A DNA stretch of 64,000 bases from assembly GCF_015326965.1 (NCBI RefSeq), contig NZ_CP017659.1:6585001-6649000 (forward strand), written 5' to 3'. This document shows positions 48,801 to 57,352 of this stretch, one piece after another (position 1 is the first letter of the stretch; each line of letters opens with the position of its first letter). A model generated the notes under the pieces. That model worked only from the letters and a program-made list of their open reading frames with translations, was not told the origin of the DNA and searched no databases. Made by a program: the position numbers and the translations under genes. This DNA comes from Paenibacillus sp. JZ16 (lineage in GTDB: Bacteria; Bacillota; Bacilli; Paenibacillales; Paenibacillaceae).

Positions 48801-48995
48801 ATGAAGGTGTCAGAGTGGGTATTAAATCAATCCTGGGGACTTCCGGTGTTGCTCGCCTTCTTGGTGATCGTATTTGTATTTGAATCAAGGAAGGCTTTCA
48901 AGGCATATAAAGAAAAAAGACGGTTTGAATTGGGATGGTCTCTATTGTTTGCCCTGGTGGCTTTATTGGCGATGATTGTCCTGGTGGCCTATTAA
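48801..48995 (+). CDS. Small two-segment membrane protein, 64 residues
   Basis: ATG (or GTG at 48807) preceded by GGGGG. Hydrophobic segments WGLPVLLAFLVIVFVF and WSLLFALVALLAMIVLV flank a basic loop (SRKAFKAYKEKRRFELG). Not recognised. A good bidirectional terminator follows. The 230-base gap before it holds TTGACT and TATATG 16 bases apart near 48600-48625, a weak promoter candidate. Confidence 0.6.
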   Translation: MKVSEWVLNQSWGLPVLLAFLVIVFVFESRKAFKAYKEKRRFELGWSLLFALVALLAMIVLVAY

Positions 48996-49015
48996 AAATA
49001 CATAATCAAAAACAG

Positions 49016-49047
49016 GACCCCGCCAGAAGCTACCGGCGGGGTCTTGT
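49016..49047. terminator. Bidirectional terminator between convergent genes
   Basis: GACCCCGCC and GGCGGGGTC form a perfect 9-bp stem; a T-rich tail follows on the right and an A-rich stretch precedes on the left, so it can serve both the small membrane protein and the efflux gene. Confidence 0.88.
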
Positions 49048-49089
49048 TCAATGATTAGCTGTAAACGGTCAGGAAGTCGTTACCTTTCG

Positions 49090-50295
49090 TCACCGTTCAT
49101 TCATGACGGCCTCTGTAGCGGTCCAGGCTCTGCCTGCACGCATGGCCAGGAAGAAGCAGAGGATGAGAACGATGGACGCGGAGATATAAGGAAAGTTGAT
49201 GTCCAAATCAAACAGATATCCTGCAACCAGCGGCCCCGCAATATTTCCCAGACTGGTGTACGCCGAGTTCAGGCCGGCCACGTAGCCTTGCTGATCCTTC
49301 GCCAGCTTAGACATTTGCGTTCCGATAGCGGGACGCAAGATGTCGATCGACAGGAATACCAAGAAGGTTACAAGGAATATGAGCCAGTATTTATGCACGA
49401 ACAGGGTTAACAGGATACAGATTCCCGCGGTAAGCAAACTGAGCGTAATGACTCGTTTCTCACCGAAGCGGTTCAGGATCCAACCGAATATCGTTGCTTG
49501 GACGACGGCACCCGCAATCGACCCAAACGTGATGATCATGGCAATATCTTTAGGGGTGAACCCGAATTTATGATCCACAAACAGGCCGAACACCGTTTCA
49601 TAATTGGCAAGCCCGAACGAGAGCACAAATACAATGATCAAACTTAGGAAGTACGGTTCCTTGAAAGATCGCACCAGCTGAACGGCCAGGCTCTCCTTCT
49701 TCCGTCCCAGCACGGTAGGTGCTTCCTGCTTGGCGGATGATTCCGGTAGCAGCAGCAGCGTTACCAGCGCGGCAATACCTCCCGCAACGGCCGCGGCGTA
49801 GAAAGGCACGCGAATGCCAAACTCGGCGATAAATCCTCCGATACCCGGTCCGATGATGAAGCCTGTCGTAATCGCAGCATTAATGAACCCCATGCCTCTG
49901 GCGCGTTCCTCATTCGAGGTCACGTCAGCCGTGTAGGCCATAACAGCGGGCATAATGAGTGCAGCGCCGATACCGCCCAGCATTCTTGAGGCAAACAGGA
50001 GCGGCGGTGTGCTGGCAGCTCCGAACAACCATTCCGATACGGCGAACACCATCATGCCGGAGATTATGATTTTTTTACGACCCATGGTGTCTGACAATCT
50101 TCCCGCAAGTGGGGAGAATAACAGCTGTGTTAATGAAAAAGCGGCAACGAGCATACCGACCGTGCTGCCGCTGATATGCAGTTCCGTCATATAGGTTGGC
50201 ATAATAGGTATGACAAGCCCGATCCCGGTGAAGACTAGAAATATATTGAACATGAGGAGCAGAATGGCTCCATTGTTTCGCATGAGTAATGACAT
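49090..50295 (-). CDS. MFS drug efflux transporter, Bmr/NorA-like (DHA1)
   Basis: 401 residues from the ATG at 50295, which follows TTTTTGGAGGAATCATC. Twelve hydrophobic segments; the loop 2-3 motif GRLSDTMGRKKIIISG and the motif C-like GFIIGPGIGGFIAEFG are those of proton-driven drug exporters. A longer frame to 50397 covers the operator and is not translated. The upstream tetR gene is on the same strand and shares an operator-like sequence, so the pair looks self-regulated. Substrate unknown. Confidence 0.9.
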   Translation of the reverse strand: MSLLMRNNGAILLLMFNIFLVFTGIGLVIPIMPTYMTELHISGSTVGMLVAAFSLTQLLFSPLAGRLSDTMGRKKIIISGMMVFAVSEWLFGAASTPPLLFASRMLGGIGAALIMPAVMAYTADVTSNEERARGMGFINAAITTGFIIGPGIGGFIAEFGIRVPFYAAAVAGGIAALVTLLLLPESSAKQEAPTVLGRKKESLAVQLVRSFKEPYFLSLIIVFVLSFGLANYETVFGLFVDHKFGFTPKDIAMIITFGSIAGAVVQATIFGWILNRFGEKRVITLSLLTAGICILLTLFVHKYWLIFLVTFLVFLSIDILRPAIGTQMSKLAKDQQGYVAGLNSAYTSLGNIAGPLVAGYLFDLDINFPYISASIVLILCFFLAMRAGRAWTATEAVMNER

Positions 50296-50363
50296 GATGA
50301 TTCCTCCAAAAATAAAAGACGATTTAATAAAGACATATGATGAAATGATTGTAATTCGGTTAC

Positions 50364-50390
50364 TTATATACTGAACGTTCGGTTTGTGAT
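50364..50390 (-). promoter_or_regulatory. TetR operator before the MFS gene
   Basis: The 18-base sequence TTATATACTGAACGTTCG with the palindromic core GAACGTTC is identical to one before the tetR gene at 51055. It overlaps a likely -10 region (TATATAAG on the - strand). Confidence 0.6.
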
Positions 50391-50416
50391 AGTGCATGAA
50401 AAAAAGTATTTATTTT

Positions 50417-51016
50417 TCATGATTTCTTCTCAATGCCATGCAGAAATACTTTGATGGCGGCATGATAAAGGGCAAGCGCATTTTCAACCTTCGTTATACG
50501 CGACATCTGGCTTAAGCCAACAATGAGGCTCTCAAAGATAACGGACAGCTGCTCCACATTATGATTCTCAAACTCCCCGCGATCCATCCCTTGCTGCAGC
50601 ACTTTCTGATTGAATTCCAAATGGCTCCTAATAATCTGGACGACTCTTTGTTCTACTTCTTCGCTAACATCACCATTGCTGTTTATAAATTCATCAAGCG
50701 CCTTAGAGAAGGGGTGGTTCAGATCATCAAACACCAATTGATCGGCTATTCCATACAGCTTGTCAACGGTGGTGGTGTAATGCTGCTCTTTGCTGTTCCA
50801 TTTCTGTTCCCACTCGAGGTCCCATTCCTCAACCAGATACAGAAACAGCCCTTCCTTGCTCTTGAAATGATAATAGATATTCCCTTTGCTGCTGCCTGTG
50901 GCTTCAACGATTTCCTCTATTGACGTTGATTTGTAACCCTTCTGCATAAAAAGAGCCTTGGCGGCTTCCGCTATTCGTCGCTTGGTATCTTCGGTTTGTT
51001 GTTGTTTTTTATTCAC
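50417..51016 (-). CDS. TetR-family repressor, local regulator of the MFS gene
   Basis: 199 residues; the GTG start follows AAGGGGGTGC. N-terminal helix-turn-helix KALFMQKGYKSTSIEEIVE then GNIYYHFKSKEGLFLYLVEE, as in QacR-like and TetR drug repressors; the rest is a helical ligand domain. Matching operator sequences before this gene and before the MFS gene suggest it represses both until a drug binds. The link is inferred from shared sites and order. Confidence 0.88.
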   Translation of the reverse strand: MNKKQQQTEDTKRRIAEAAKALFMQKGYKSTSIEEIVEATGSSKGNIYYHFKSKEGLFLYLVEEWDLEWEQKWNSKEQHYTTTVDKLYGIADQLVFDDLNHPFSKALDEFINSNGDVSEEVEQRVVQIIRSHLEFNQKVLQQGMDRGEFENHNVEQLSVIFESLIVGLSQMSRITKVENALALYHAAIKVFLHGIEKKS

Positions 51017-51054
51017 GCATGCACCCCCTTATAGCCTTGAAAGCTATTCGAAAT

Positions 51055-51081
51055 TTATATACTGAACGTTCGTTCTGTATC
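51055..51081 (-). promoter_or_regulatory. TetR operator before tetR
   Basis: TTATATACTGAACGTTCG followed by TTCTGTATC; the outer ATAC and GTAT extend the dyad. Second copy of the site at 50364, placed for autoregulation. Confidence 0.6.
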
Positions 51082-51148
51082 TTATCAAATGGAATTGATA
51101 TATTCAAGAGGAAATTAGACTCTGTGTTTTTCCGATCCAACCGACTTC

Positions 51149-51186
51149 GAAAAAATAACCGTTACCATCAGAAGGCAGCGGTTATT
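51149..51186 (-). terminator. Intrinsic terminator of the polysaccharide deacetylase gene
   Basis: On the - strand AATAACCG and CGGTTATT form an 8-bp stem followed by a T run. Confidence 0.8.
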
Positions 51187-51213
51187 CTAGAACGTTGTAG
51201 GTCATCCATTCCC

Positions 51214-51978
51214 TTAATGGTTTACTTCAATGAACTTACGCGTTTTCTCGTGATAGGAGAGCAGCTCCGAAACGGTCACAAACTCGTAGCCCCTCTTTTG
51301 CAGCTCCGGTAAAATCACTTTGAGAGCCTCTACCGTCTGTGTACTGCTTGGCACAAAGTCGTGCATCAGTACGATGTCTCCATTATGGGCATTATCCAGC
51401 ACTTTTTTAACGATCCGGTTAACGCCGGGCTTTCGCCAGTCGAGCGTATCCTGATGCCATGACCATAATACGGTCAGCATACCGAAATCCTTGCTCGTGC
51501 GGACAATTGCTTCATTATAGCTGCCTCCCGGTGGACGAAACAGGACGGTTCGAATGCCGGTTGCCTGAAAGATCGCATCTTGCGTCTGGTTTAACTCGCT
51601 TGTTAACTTGCTGACATTAATATTGTGAAAAGGAGGATGGGAGTAAGAGTGATTGCCGATTTCATGGCCTTCCTGCAGCTCCCGCGCTACGATCTCGGGG
51701 TGCTTCTCCACCCGGCTGCCAACAACGAAGAAGGTGGCTTTTGCGTCATATTGCTTTAGCAGATCCAGAATTTGAACGGTGTTCTGCGCGTCCGGACCAT
51801 CGTCAAAGGTAAGAGCAATTACTTTATTGTGAGTGGGGACTTCCCATACTATCTCGCCTCGTTCCTCATAATAACCCCTGCCCTTGGAAGCGGATGGCGC
51901 ATGGCTGGCGTTGACAACATGTTGATGGCAAAGGGAGATGGAGAGAGCGATCCATATGACGGTTGAGAGTTTTTTCAT
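51214..51978 (-). CDS. Polysaccharide deacetylase (NodB domain), secreted
   Basis: 254 residues. An N-terminal signal-like segment (STVIWIALSISLCHQHVV) is followed by the NodB domain: TFDDGPDAQNT (catalytic Asp and metal Asp), EIGNHSYSHPP (metal His pair), RPPGGSYNE and MHDFVP. Carbohydrate esterase family 4; the substrate (peptidoglycan MurNAc, GlcNAc or chitin) cannot be told from sequence. The ATG at 51978 is preceded by AAGGATACC; a longer frame to 52044 has no site. Confidence 0.9.
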   Translation of the reverse strand: MKKLSTVIWIALSISLCHQHVVNASHAPSASKGRGYYEERGEIVWEVPTHNKVIALTFDDGPDAQNTVQILDLLKQYDAKATFFVVGSRVEKHPEIVARELQEGHEIGNHSYSHPPFHNINVSKLTSELNQTQDAIFQATGIRTVLFRPPGGSYNEAIVRTSKDFGMLTVLWSWHQDTLDWRKPGVNRIVKKVLDNAHNGDIVLMHDFVPSSTQTVEALKVILPELQKRGYEFVTVSELLSYHEKTRKFIEVNH

Positions 51979-52175
51979 GGTGAGCGGTATCCTTTTCTCT
52001 GTTGTTCTAGTCTTCGCAAATGACAGTGCAAGCATATTTATCATTTGGTGATTACGGTAAAATTATTCTTTACGGAAAGCGGAAGGATTCGAACGGATGG
52101 GTTAGCGCGGAGGCTTGAAGCTATCGAGCATGAGGCTTTGGATAGGGTGATGCGAAAAATTATGAGTTTCATATA

Positions 52176-52205
52176 TTGACATCATATGGTTGGACATGGT
52201 ATTAT
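52176..52205 (+). promoter_or_regulatory. Promoter upstream of tRNA-Leu
   Basis: TTGACA and TATTAT are 18 bases apart with an extended TG. The start point lies about 125 bases before tRNA-Leu. The 52045-52337 interval shows no gene. Confidence 0.7.
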
Positions 52206-52337
52206 CAATTTTGTCGCTAAGACGAAATGTGCACACCTAGATATCGGAATGAGATCGCAAAATATTGCGAATTCCACGCGTACCTTCGGTTATGTAAGTG
52301 AACGTGAACGACGCTAGGAACATGCGCGGATAAATAT

Positions 52338-52423
52338 GCCGGGGTGGCGGAATTGGCAGACGCACAGGACTTAAAATCCTGCGGTAGGTGACTACCGTAC
52401 GGGTTCGACCCCCGTCCTCGGCA
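52338..52423 (+). tRNA. tRNA-Leu (TAA)
   Basis: 86-base class II cloverleaf with a long variable arm (CGGTAGGTGACTACCG), anticodon TAA at 52372-52374, and acceptor stem GCCGGGG paired with CCTCGGC-type 3' end; CCA is not encoded. It reads UUA and UUG codons. Confidence 0.95.
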
Positions 52424-52450
52424 TTATAACAGCGTCTGGTAAGATGCAAA

Positions 52451-52487
52451 ATAAGTCGGCCCCCGTATGGGTGCCGGCTTATTTTTT
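52451..52487 (+). terminator. Intrinsic terminator after tRNA-Leu
   Basis: ATAAGTCGGC pairs with GCCGGCTTAT (one G-T pair), followed by a T run. Confidence 0.85.
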
Positions 52488-52622
52488 AAATCGACACAAG
52501 GTCAACTCATGATGCGTGTTGTTATTTGATTCAAATTGAACGGAAGATGTTGGTGTTCCGATTATAGAAATCGCATTCTTTTATGATTCCATGCTGGCCT
52601 GTGTGAGGAGGAGAGAGGAGAC

Positions 52623-53315
52623 ATGCGGATGTTTAACAATGATTGGGACCTTATTCTGCAGGGAGAAATGGATAAGCCTTATTTTCAAGCGTTGATGGAA
52701 CGGGTGGACGAGGAATACCGGCGCTGCACGGTGTATCCCCCCAAGGAAGATATATTTCGGGCTCTTCAGCAAACATCGTACCAATCGGCGAAAGTCGTTA
52801 TTTTGGGACAAGACCCTTATCACGGTCGAAGACAGGCGCAGGGGCTGAGCTTTTCTGTCTCGCCCGGGGTTGCGATTCCTCCATCTTTACGAAATATACA
52901 TAAGGAGCTTGCTTCGGATCTGGGAATCTCGATTCCCAATCACGGTTCCTTGCAATCGTGGGCGGATCAAGGGGTGCTGCTGCTTAACGCCGTACTTACG
53001 GTTCGCGAAGGCGAGCCGAACTCACACAAAGGGATCGGGTGGGAGAAATTCACCGATACGGTCATTACGAAACTGAATGAACGCGATCAGCCGATGGTTT
53101 TTATATTATGGGGAAGTTACGCACAGAAGAAAGGCTCCTTCATAGACCGAAGCCGGCATAAGGTGCTTGAGTCCAGTCATCCGAGTCCGTTTGCAGCGCA
53201 TAAAGGATTCTTCGGTAGTCGTCCATTTTCAGCATCTAATGCTTTTTTAATGCAAAAGGGTATGGATCCGGTGAATTGGGACATTCCGAACACGCCGGGC
53301 GATGGAGATGAATAA
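52623..53315 (+). CDS. ung: Uracil-DNA glycosylase, Ung
   Basis: Family 1 glycosylase that removes uracil from DNA in base excision repair. Catalytic Asp64 is in GQDPYHG, uracil recognition is in LLLNAVLTV, and the DNA-intercalating loop is HPSPFAAHKGFFGSRPFS. 230 residues, normal length. The ATG follows GAGGAGAGAGGAGA. The next gene overlaps its end in terms of ribosome binding site only. Confidence 0.97.
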   Translation: MRMFNNDWDLILQGEMDKPYFQALMERVDEEYRRCTVYPPKEDIFRALQQTSYQSAKVVILGQDPYHGRRQAQGLSFSVSPGVAIPPSLRNIHKELASDLGISIPNHGSLQSWADQGVLLLNAVLTVREGEPNSHKGIGWEKFTDTVITKLNERDQPMVFILWGSYAQKKGSFIDRSRHKVLESSHPSPFAAHKGFFGSRPFSASNAFLMQKGMDPVNWDIPNTPGDGDE

Positions 53316-53334
53316 TCCGCGAGAGGTGACCTTC

Positions 53335-53730
53335 ATGAAACATTGGATTGGTCGTCATGTTGTCATTCAGCGTTTAGACGGGGCAAAAAGCACGGTTGAA
53401 GGTGTGTTGAAAGGATGGGACCCCGTTCAGGAAAAAGTGATTCTTGGGCCGGGTGAGCTTGTTATACCGTTTCGTGCCATTCATAGAATTATGCCGAGAA
53501 ACGCATACCCGGCCTTGAACTCCATCGGTTATGTCGTGAACCATACCATTCAATTCGATAATGCCGTCTATTTCGGATCTTCCGTCATGATATGGAGGGG
53601 CAACCGACTGGTGTCATCACAGGCCATCCTGACTTCTCACGATGAGGATACCGTTACCCTGTCAAATGGCATGATATTGCGCAAGGACGAGCATTATTTT
53701 GTGGTTCGATCCTTGCGCGGCAATGCGTGA
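53335..53730 (+). CDS. Unrecognised protein, 131 residues
   Basis: From the ATG at 53335 after GAGAGGTGA. Mostly beta by pattern (KHWIGRHVVIQRLDGAKST, VILGPGELVIPFRAIHRIM, DTVTLSNGMILRKDEHYFVV), suggesting one or two small barrels; no signal, membrane segment or catalytic motif. Coupled to ung by a short gap. The frame starts upstream at 53302 inside ung. Confidence 0.6.
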   Translation: MKHWIGRHVVIQRLDGAKSTVEGVLKGWDPVQEKVILGPGELVIPFRAIHRIMPRNAYPALNSIGYVVNHTIQFDNAVYFGSSVMIWRGNRLVSSQAILTSHDEDTVTLSNGMILRKDEHYFVVRSLRGNA

Positions 53731-53740
53731 TTCTTTAAAT

Positions 53741-53790
53741 AAAGGATGTCCCCAGCAGCCATCGTGAAGTTGGCGGGGACGTCCTTTTTT
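53741..53790 (+). terminator. Intrinsic terminator after the ung-linked gene
   Basis: AAAGGA-GTCCCC on the left pairs with GGGGAC-TCCTTT on the right (12 pairs with one mismatch), followed by a T run. It also faces the convergent AI-2E-type permease gene. Confidence 0.85.
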
Positions 53791-53829
53791 GTGCAAATGG
53801 AAATGTATGTCTCCAGTAAGCCGAGTTCT

Positions 53830-54906
53830 TTATGCGTCTTCTACTTTTTCGGCAAGGAACAGTTCGTAAATCCGTACCACGATAATTTTGATGATCATGT
53901 AAGCCGGAATGGCGAGCAGGATGCCCAGCAGCCCGAAGAAATCGCCGCCTACAAGGATGAGGGCAATCGTGGTCAACGGGTGAATATCAAGCTGTTTCCC
54001 GTAGATGACCGGTGTCAGAATATTATCTTGGATCTGCTGTGCGATGACAATAACGACAACGGACCATATCGCAATGGAAGGAGATTCGATAAATCCGATA
54101 ATGACGGCGGGAATGGTCGCCAGCAGCGCTCCGATATACGGGATGAAATTCAAGAAGAAGGAAATGACCGTCAAGAGCAAAGAATAGGGAAGCCCGATGA
54201 TCAGAAATCCGATATAAATCATCATGCTAAGTATAAGATTCAGGATCACTTTGCCGATAATAAAATTGCTGAGTGCCGTATCGATCTCACCTAGCACCTC
54301 CTGGCCATCGCGGCGGTATCGTCTTGGCAGGACACTAAGCAGCCTGGGCGGAAGCTTGCCGCCTTCCTTCAGCATGTAGTACAGAATGATCGGAATCGTA
54401 GCAATAATAACGACAACGCTCGATACAACGGTAATCAGGTTGTTGATGGAGTTGCTGATCCAGGTAATGATCCGATTCATATACTCCGTCAGTGAGGTGG
54501 ACAGCTCGGATTCCGTTGGTATATAGCGTGACCAGAATCGATTCTGCTGCAGCTGGTCAATCTGTTCCTGCACGCCCTCTACCAAAAAGGGGGTATTGCT
54601 GATAAAATTTTCGATTTGTTCGCGCAGTGTCGGCCACACCACAATGCCGAAGATGGCGCAGAGACCGGCAAACACGAAATACAGCATCAGGACGCCAATG
54701 GATCGTTTGATTTTCCGCCGCTCCAGGTAGTCTACGATCGGCCTGAGCAGATAATAGAAGAAGCCGGCCATCGCGACGGGAACGATCAGCATATTGAACA
54801 TGGAGACGATTGGCCGGAACAAAAAGCTGATTTCGGAACCGAGATAAATGATCAAGAGCAGTGCGATTATGCCAAAGCATGTCCTGAAATATTTGCTCTG
54901 CATCAT
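53830..54906 (-). CDS. AI-2E family transporter (TqsA/YtvI/PerM-like)
   Basis: 358 residues from the ATG at 54906, eight bases after GGAGGG. About eight hydrophobic segments; the family core GKVILNLILSMMIYIGFLII, NFIPYIGALLATIPA and the IQDNILTPVIYGKQLDIHP motif near the C-terminus are clear. Members export autoinducer-2 or act in Na+/H+ or Li+ antiport; substrate unresolved here. A second ATG follows directly. Confidence 0.88.
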   Translation of the reverse strand: MMQSKYFRTCFGIIALLLIIYLGSEISFLFRPIVSMFNMLIVPVAMAGFFYYLLRPIVDYLERRKIKRSIGVLMLYFVFAGLCAIFGIVVWPTLREQIENFISNTPFLVEGVQEQIDQLQQNRFWSRYIPTESELSTSLTEYMNRIITWISNSINNLITVVSSVVVIIATIPIILYYMLKEGGKLPPRLLSVLPRRYRRDGQEVLGEIDTALSNFIIGKVILNLILSMMIYIGFLIIGLPYSLLLTVISFFLNFIPYIGALLATIPAVIIGFIESPSIAIWSVVVIVIAQQIQDNILTPVIYGKQLDIHPLTTIALILVGGDFFGLLGILLAIPAYMIIKIIVVRIYELFLAEKVEDA

Positions 54907-55005
54907 GGGCAAATCCCTCCATACAACGATTAGTAAATACATAGGTACTATGTAACATTTGTATTTAACCAATTTGGAGGGATTTGAAATCACCAGTTTA
55001 TGTTA

Positions 55006-55344
55006 TCAGTTTCGTATGGTGACCCGGGTATGGATGGGCACGAGGGAAGCCAGCTCCGTCACATCCTCGTTGTACATCCGAATACATCCAAGGGAAACGG
55101 AGCGTCCGATGGATGAAGGGTCGTTCGTTCCATGGATGCCGTAATGGGGTTTGGACAACCCTAACCAATAGGCTCCGAACGGTCCCCCGGGATTTGGCTG
55201 CTTGTTGATGATGGTGTAATTGCCTGGCGGCGTCTGTGTAGCCATTTTGCCGATGGCAACCGGGAACGTACGTACCACGATGTTGCCATCCAGCAGGTGC
55301 AGCTGATAATCGGATAAATCGACAATAATGCGGTATTGGGGCAT
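55006..55344 (-). CDS. Minimal L,D-transpeptidase (YkuD domain)
   Basis: 112 residues, catalytic domain only: [21 protein letters not shown] with His71 and the nucleophile Cys87. It begins with the family strand [17 protein letters not shown], with no LysM domain and no signal peptide, so export is unclear. L,D-transpeptidases make 3-3 peptidoglycan cross-links. The ATG follows AGGAGAGGG. Divergent from the sensor kinase gene. Confidence 0.88.
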   Translation of the reverse strand: MPQYRIIVDLSDYQLHLLDGNIVVRTFPVAIGKMATQTPPGNYTIINKQPNPGGPFGAYWLGLSKPHYGIHGTNDPSSIGRSVSLGCIRMYNEDVTELASLVPIHTRVTIRN

Positions 55345-55487
55345 TGTAAACCCTCTCCTTCCTGATTCATGCTATGAACCAGGGGGAATACCGGCCCCTA
55401 AATTGATCTAAAATAGGCAAATTACACCTTCATAACTTGGTAGAAATTTCATCCAATGGTGACGGTCTGCCGATGTTATATTTAATA

Positions 55488-55502
55488 TGTTACGCAGTAA
55501 CA
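55488..55502. promoter_or_regulatory. 15-base palindrome at the predicted start of the sensor kinase transcript
   Basis: TGTTACGCAGTAACA is a perfect 6-bp inverted repeat with a 3-base centre, just after an extended -10 (TGTTATATT, 55474-55482). Placement suits a repressor; the regulator is unknown. Confidence 0.4.
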
Positions 55503-55528
55503 ACGTTTGCATCAGGAAGGGGAAACCG

Positions 55529-57352
55529 ATGTCTCCTGCTAGGTTTTATCAAAAATATATCAAAAATAATATGTTTACCAAGATGCTGCTGTTAATCTCC
55601 CTGATTGCGGTGGTTACCATTGTCACCTTATCTTTTCTTATGTATTATTTCTTGTTTCAATCGGCCGTTCGCAGTGAACTGGACATTCAGCGAAGCGCGG
55701 TTGAGCGGGTGGAACGGCATGTGAATCAAAAATATGTGAATGCGCAGTCCTATGTGAATGAGCTGTATCGCAACACCTCTCTAGGCATTGACACTTCCTA
55801 TTTTCTCATGAACTCGTTTAATGAGTACATGGCGAAGCGAATGAACCGGATTGCGGGCGGAGGGCAGTCCAATTCAGATAGCGTGGTCGCTTACTTTAAG
55901 CAGAGGCTGGACGATGATCCGGATATTGAGAATATTATGCTGTACAGTGCCGAGAAGCAGTATGTGTATGTTTACAAGCAGGGCAGCATGACAAGGCTCT
56001 ATCAGGCGAATGCGACGCATTCTTACATCCCCGACGTGATGGCCCTCGAAAGCCAGAGTGTCACATTGCCGAATCTATGGGTGCGTAAGCTGGCCGGAGA
56101 CGTGACATTACCGTTATTCTCGATCCGGAGCCCGATTAATGATATGACCACCTACAAGAATCTGGGGCAGCTGGTTATTTTATATCGAACGGAAGCACTG
56201 GATGCCGTCCTGAACAGTGGCGAAGATCCATTGAAGGGATCCGTAATGGTTTTATCCGGCGACGGCCGCGTGATGTTTGATTCCTCAGGCAAATATTACG
56301 GCGAGAAATACCCGTATGCCGACCGGCTGCTGAATTCCAAGGAAACCGTGAACCTCGATGAAGAATCGTATATTACAACGGCAGCGCACAATCAGGCAGG
56401 TTATACGGTGGTTGGCATTACGCCTAAACGTGAGATCGCTGAATCTTTCCATGGCGTGCAGAGCACCATCATGATTGCTGCCCTGCTGTGCATCGTGATT
56501 GCTGTGTCCATTCCTTCGCTGATGATCGTGAATTACTCCAAGCGGACAGATAACATTATCCGTTTTATGCGTAAGGTTGAGAAGGGAGAGTTCGTGGCGC
56601 GGATGCAGGATACCAAGGATGATCAGCTGGGGCAAATTGCGGGCAGCTTTAATGAAATGCTGGACGAGCTTTCCCGGTATATCGACAAGGTGTACAAGGC
56701 GGAAATTAACCAGAAGAACGCGGAGCTGTCTGCATTGCAAGCCAGAATTAATCCGCATTTTCTTTATAATACGCTCGAAGTGATTCGAATGAGAGCTCTC
56801 TCGCAAGGGGCGCAGGATGTTGGCGATATGATCTACAGCTTATCGATGCTGTTCAAGAATATCGTTCAGCACAAGTCCCACTATACGCTGAAGGATGAGC
56901 TGGAGGCGTGCAGGCTCTATCTGGAACTGTTTCGCATTCGCTATAAGGACAAGTATATTTACAAAATGCACTGTGAGGAACAAATCAAGCATGTGCCGAT
57001 GATGAAAATGTCACTGCAGCCACTGATTGAGAATTACATCGTTCATGGGCTGCGCAGCGACCAGGATGATAACTGGCTGACGATAAACGCGGCGCAGCAG
57101 GATGGGGATGTCGTGATCGAGATTAAGGATAACGGGAAAGGGATCGAGCCGGAGCAGCTAGAGGAGATCAAATCCCGGCTGGAGATGGCCGAGTCGAGTG
57201 AAGAATCGTTTGGTCTGCGGAGTGTGAATGAGCGGTTAAAGCTGACGTTTGGAAGTTCGTACGGAATGGACATCCAGAGTGAGCCGGGTAACGGTACGAC
57301 GGTGACAGTCAAATTTCCGGTGGCAGAAGGGAAGCTGAATAACGATGTATAA
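55529..57352 (+). CDS. YesM-like sensor histidine kinase
   Basis: 607 residues from the ATG at 55529, after AGGAAGGGG. An N-terminal membrane segment (LLLISLIAVVTIVTLSF), an extracellular sensing region to about residue 310, a second segment (IMIAALLCIVIAVSIPSLMI), HAMP linker, and a His_kinase domain with phospho-acceptor His410 in ARINPHFLYNTLEVIR, then an ATPase domain (DNGKGIEPEQLEEI, GLRSVNERL). This is the class that pairs with AraC-type regulators in carbohydrate uptake. Overlaps the regulator gene by eight bases. Confidence 0.92.
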   Translation: MSPARFYQKYIKNNMFTKMLLLISLIAVVTIVTLSFLMYYFLFQSAVRSELDIQRSAVERVERHVNQKYVNAQSYVNELYRNTSLGIDTSYFLMNSFNEYMAKRMNRIAGGGQSNSDSVVAYFKQRLDDDPDIENIMLYSAEKQYVYVYKQGSMTRLYQANATHSYIPDVMALESQSVTLPNLWVRKLAGDVTLPLFSIRSPINDMTTYKNLGQLVILYRTEALDAVLNSGEDPLKGSVMVLSGDGRVMFDSSGKYYGEKYPYADRLLNSKETVNLDEESYITTAAHNQAGYTVVGITPKREIAESFHGVQSTIMIAALLCIVIAVSIPSLMIVNYSKRTDNIIRFMRKVEKGEFVARMQDTKDDQLGQIAGSFNEMLDELSRYIDKVYKAEINQKNAELSALQARINPHFLYNTLEVIRMRALSQGAQDVGDMIYSLSMLFKNIVQHKSHYTLKDELEACRLYLELFRIRYKDKYIYKMHCEEQIKHVPMMKMSLQPLIENYIVHGLRSDQDDNWLTINAAQQDGDVVIEIKDNGKGIEPEQLEEIKSRLEMAESSEESFGLRSVNERLKLTFGSSYGMDIQSEPGNGTTVTVKFPVAEGKLNNDV

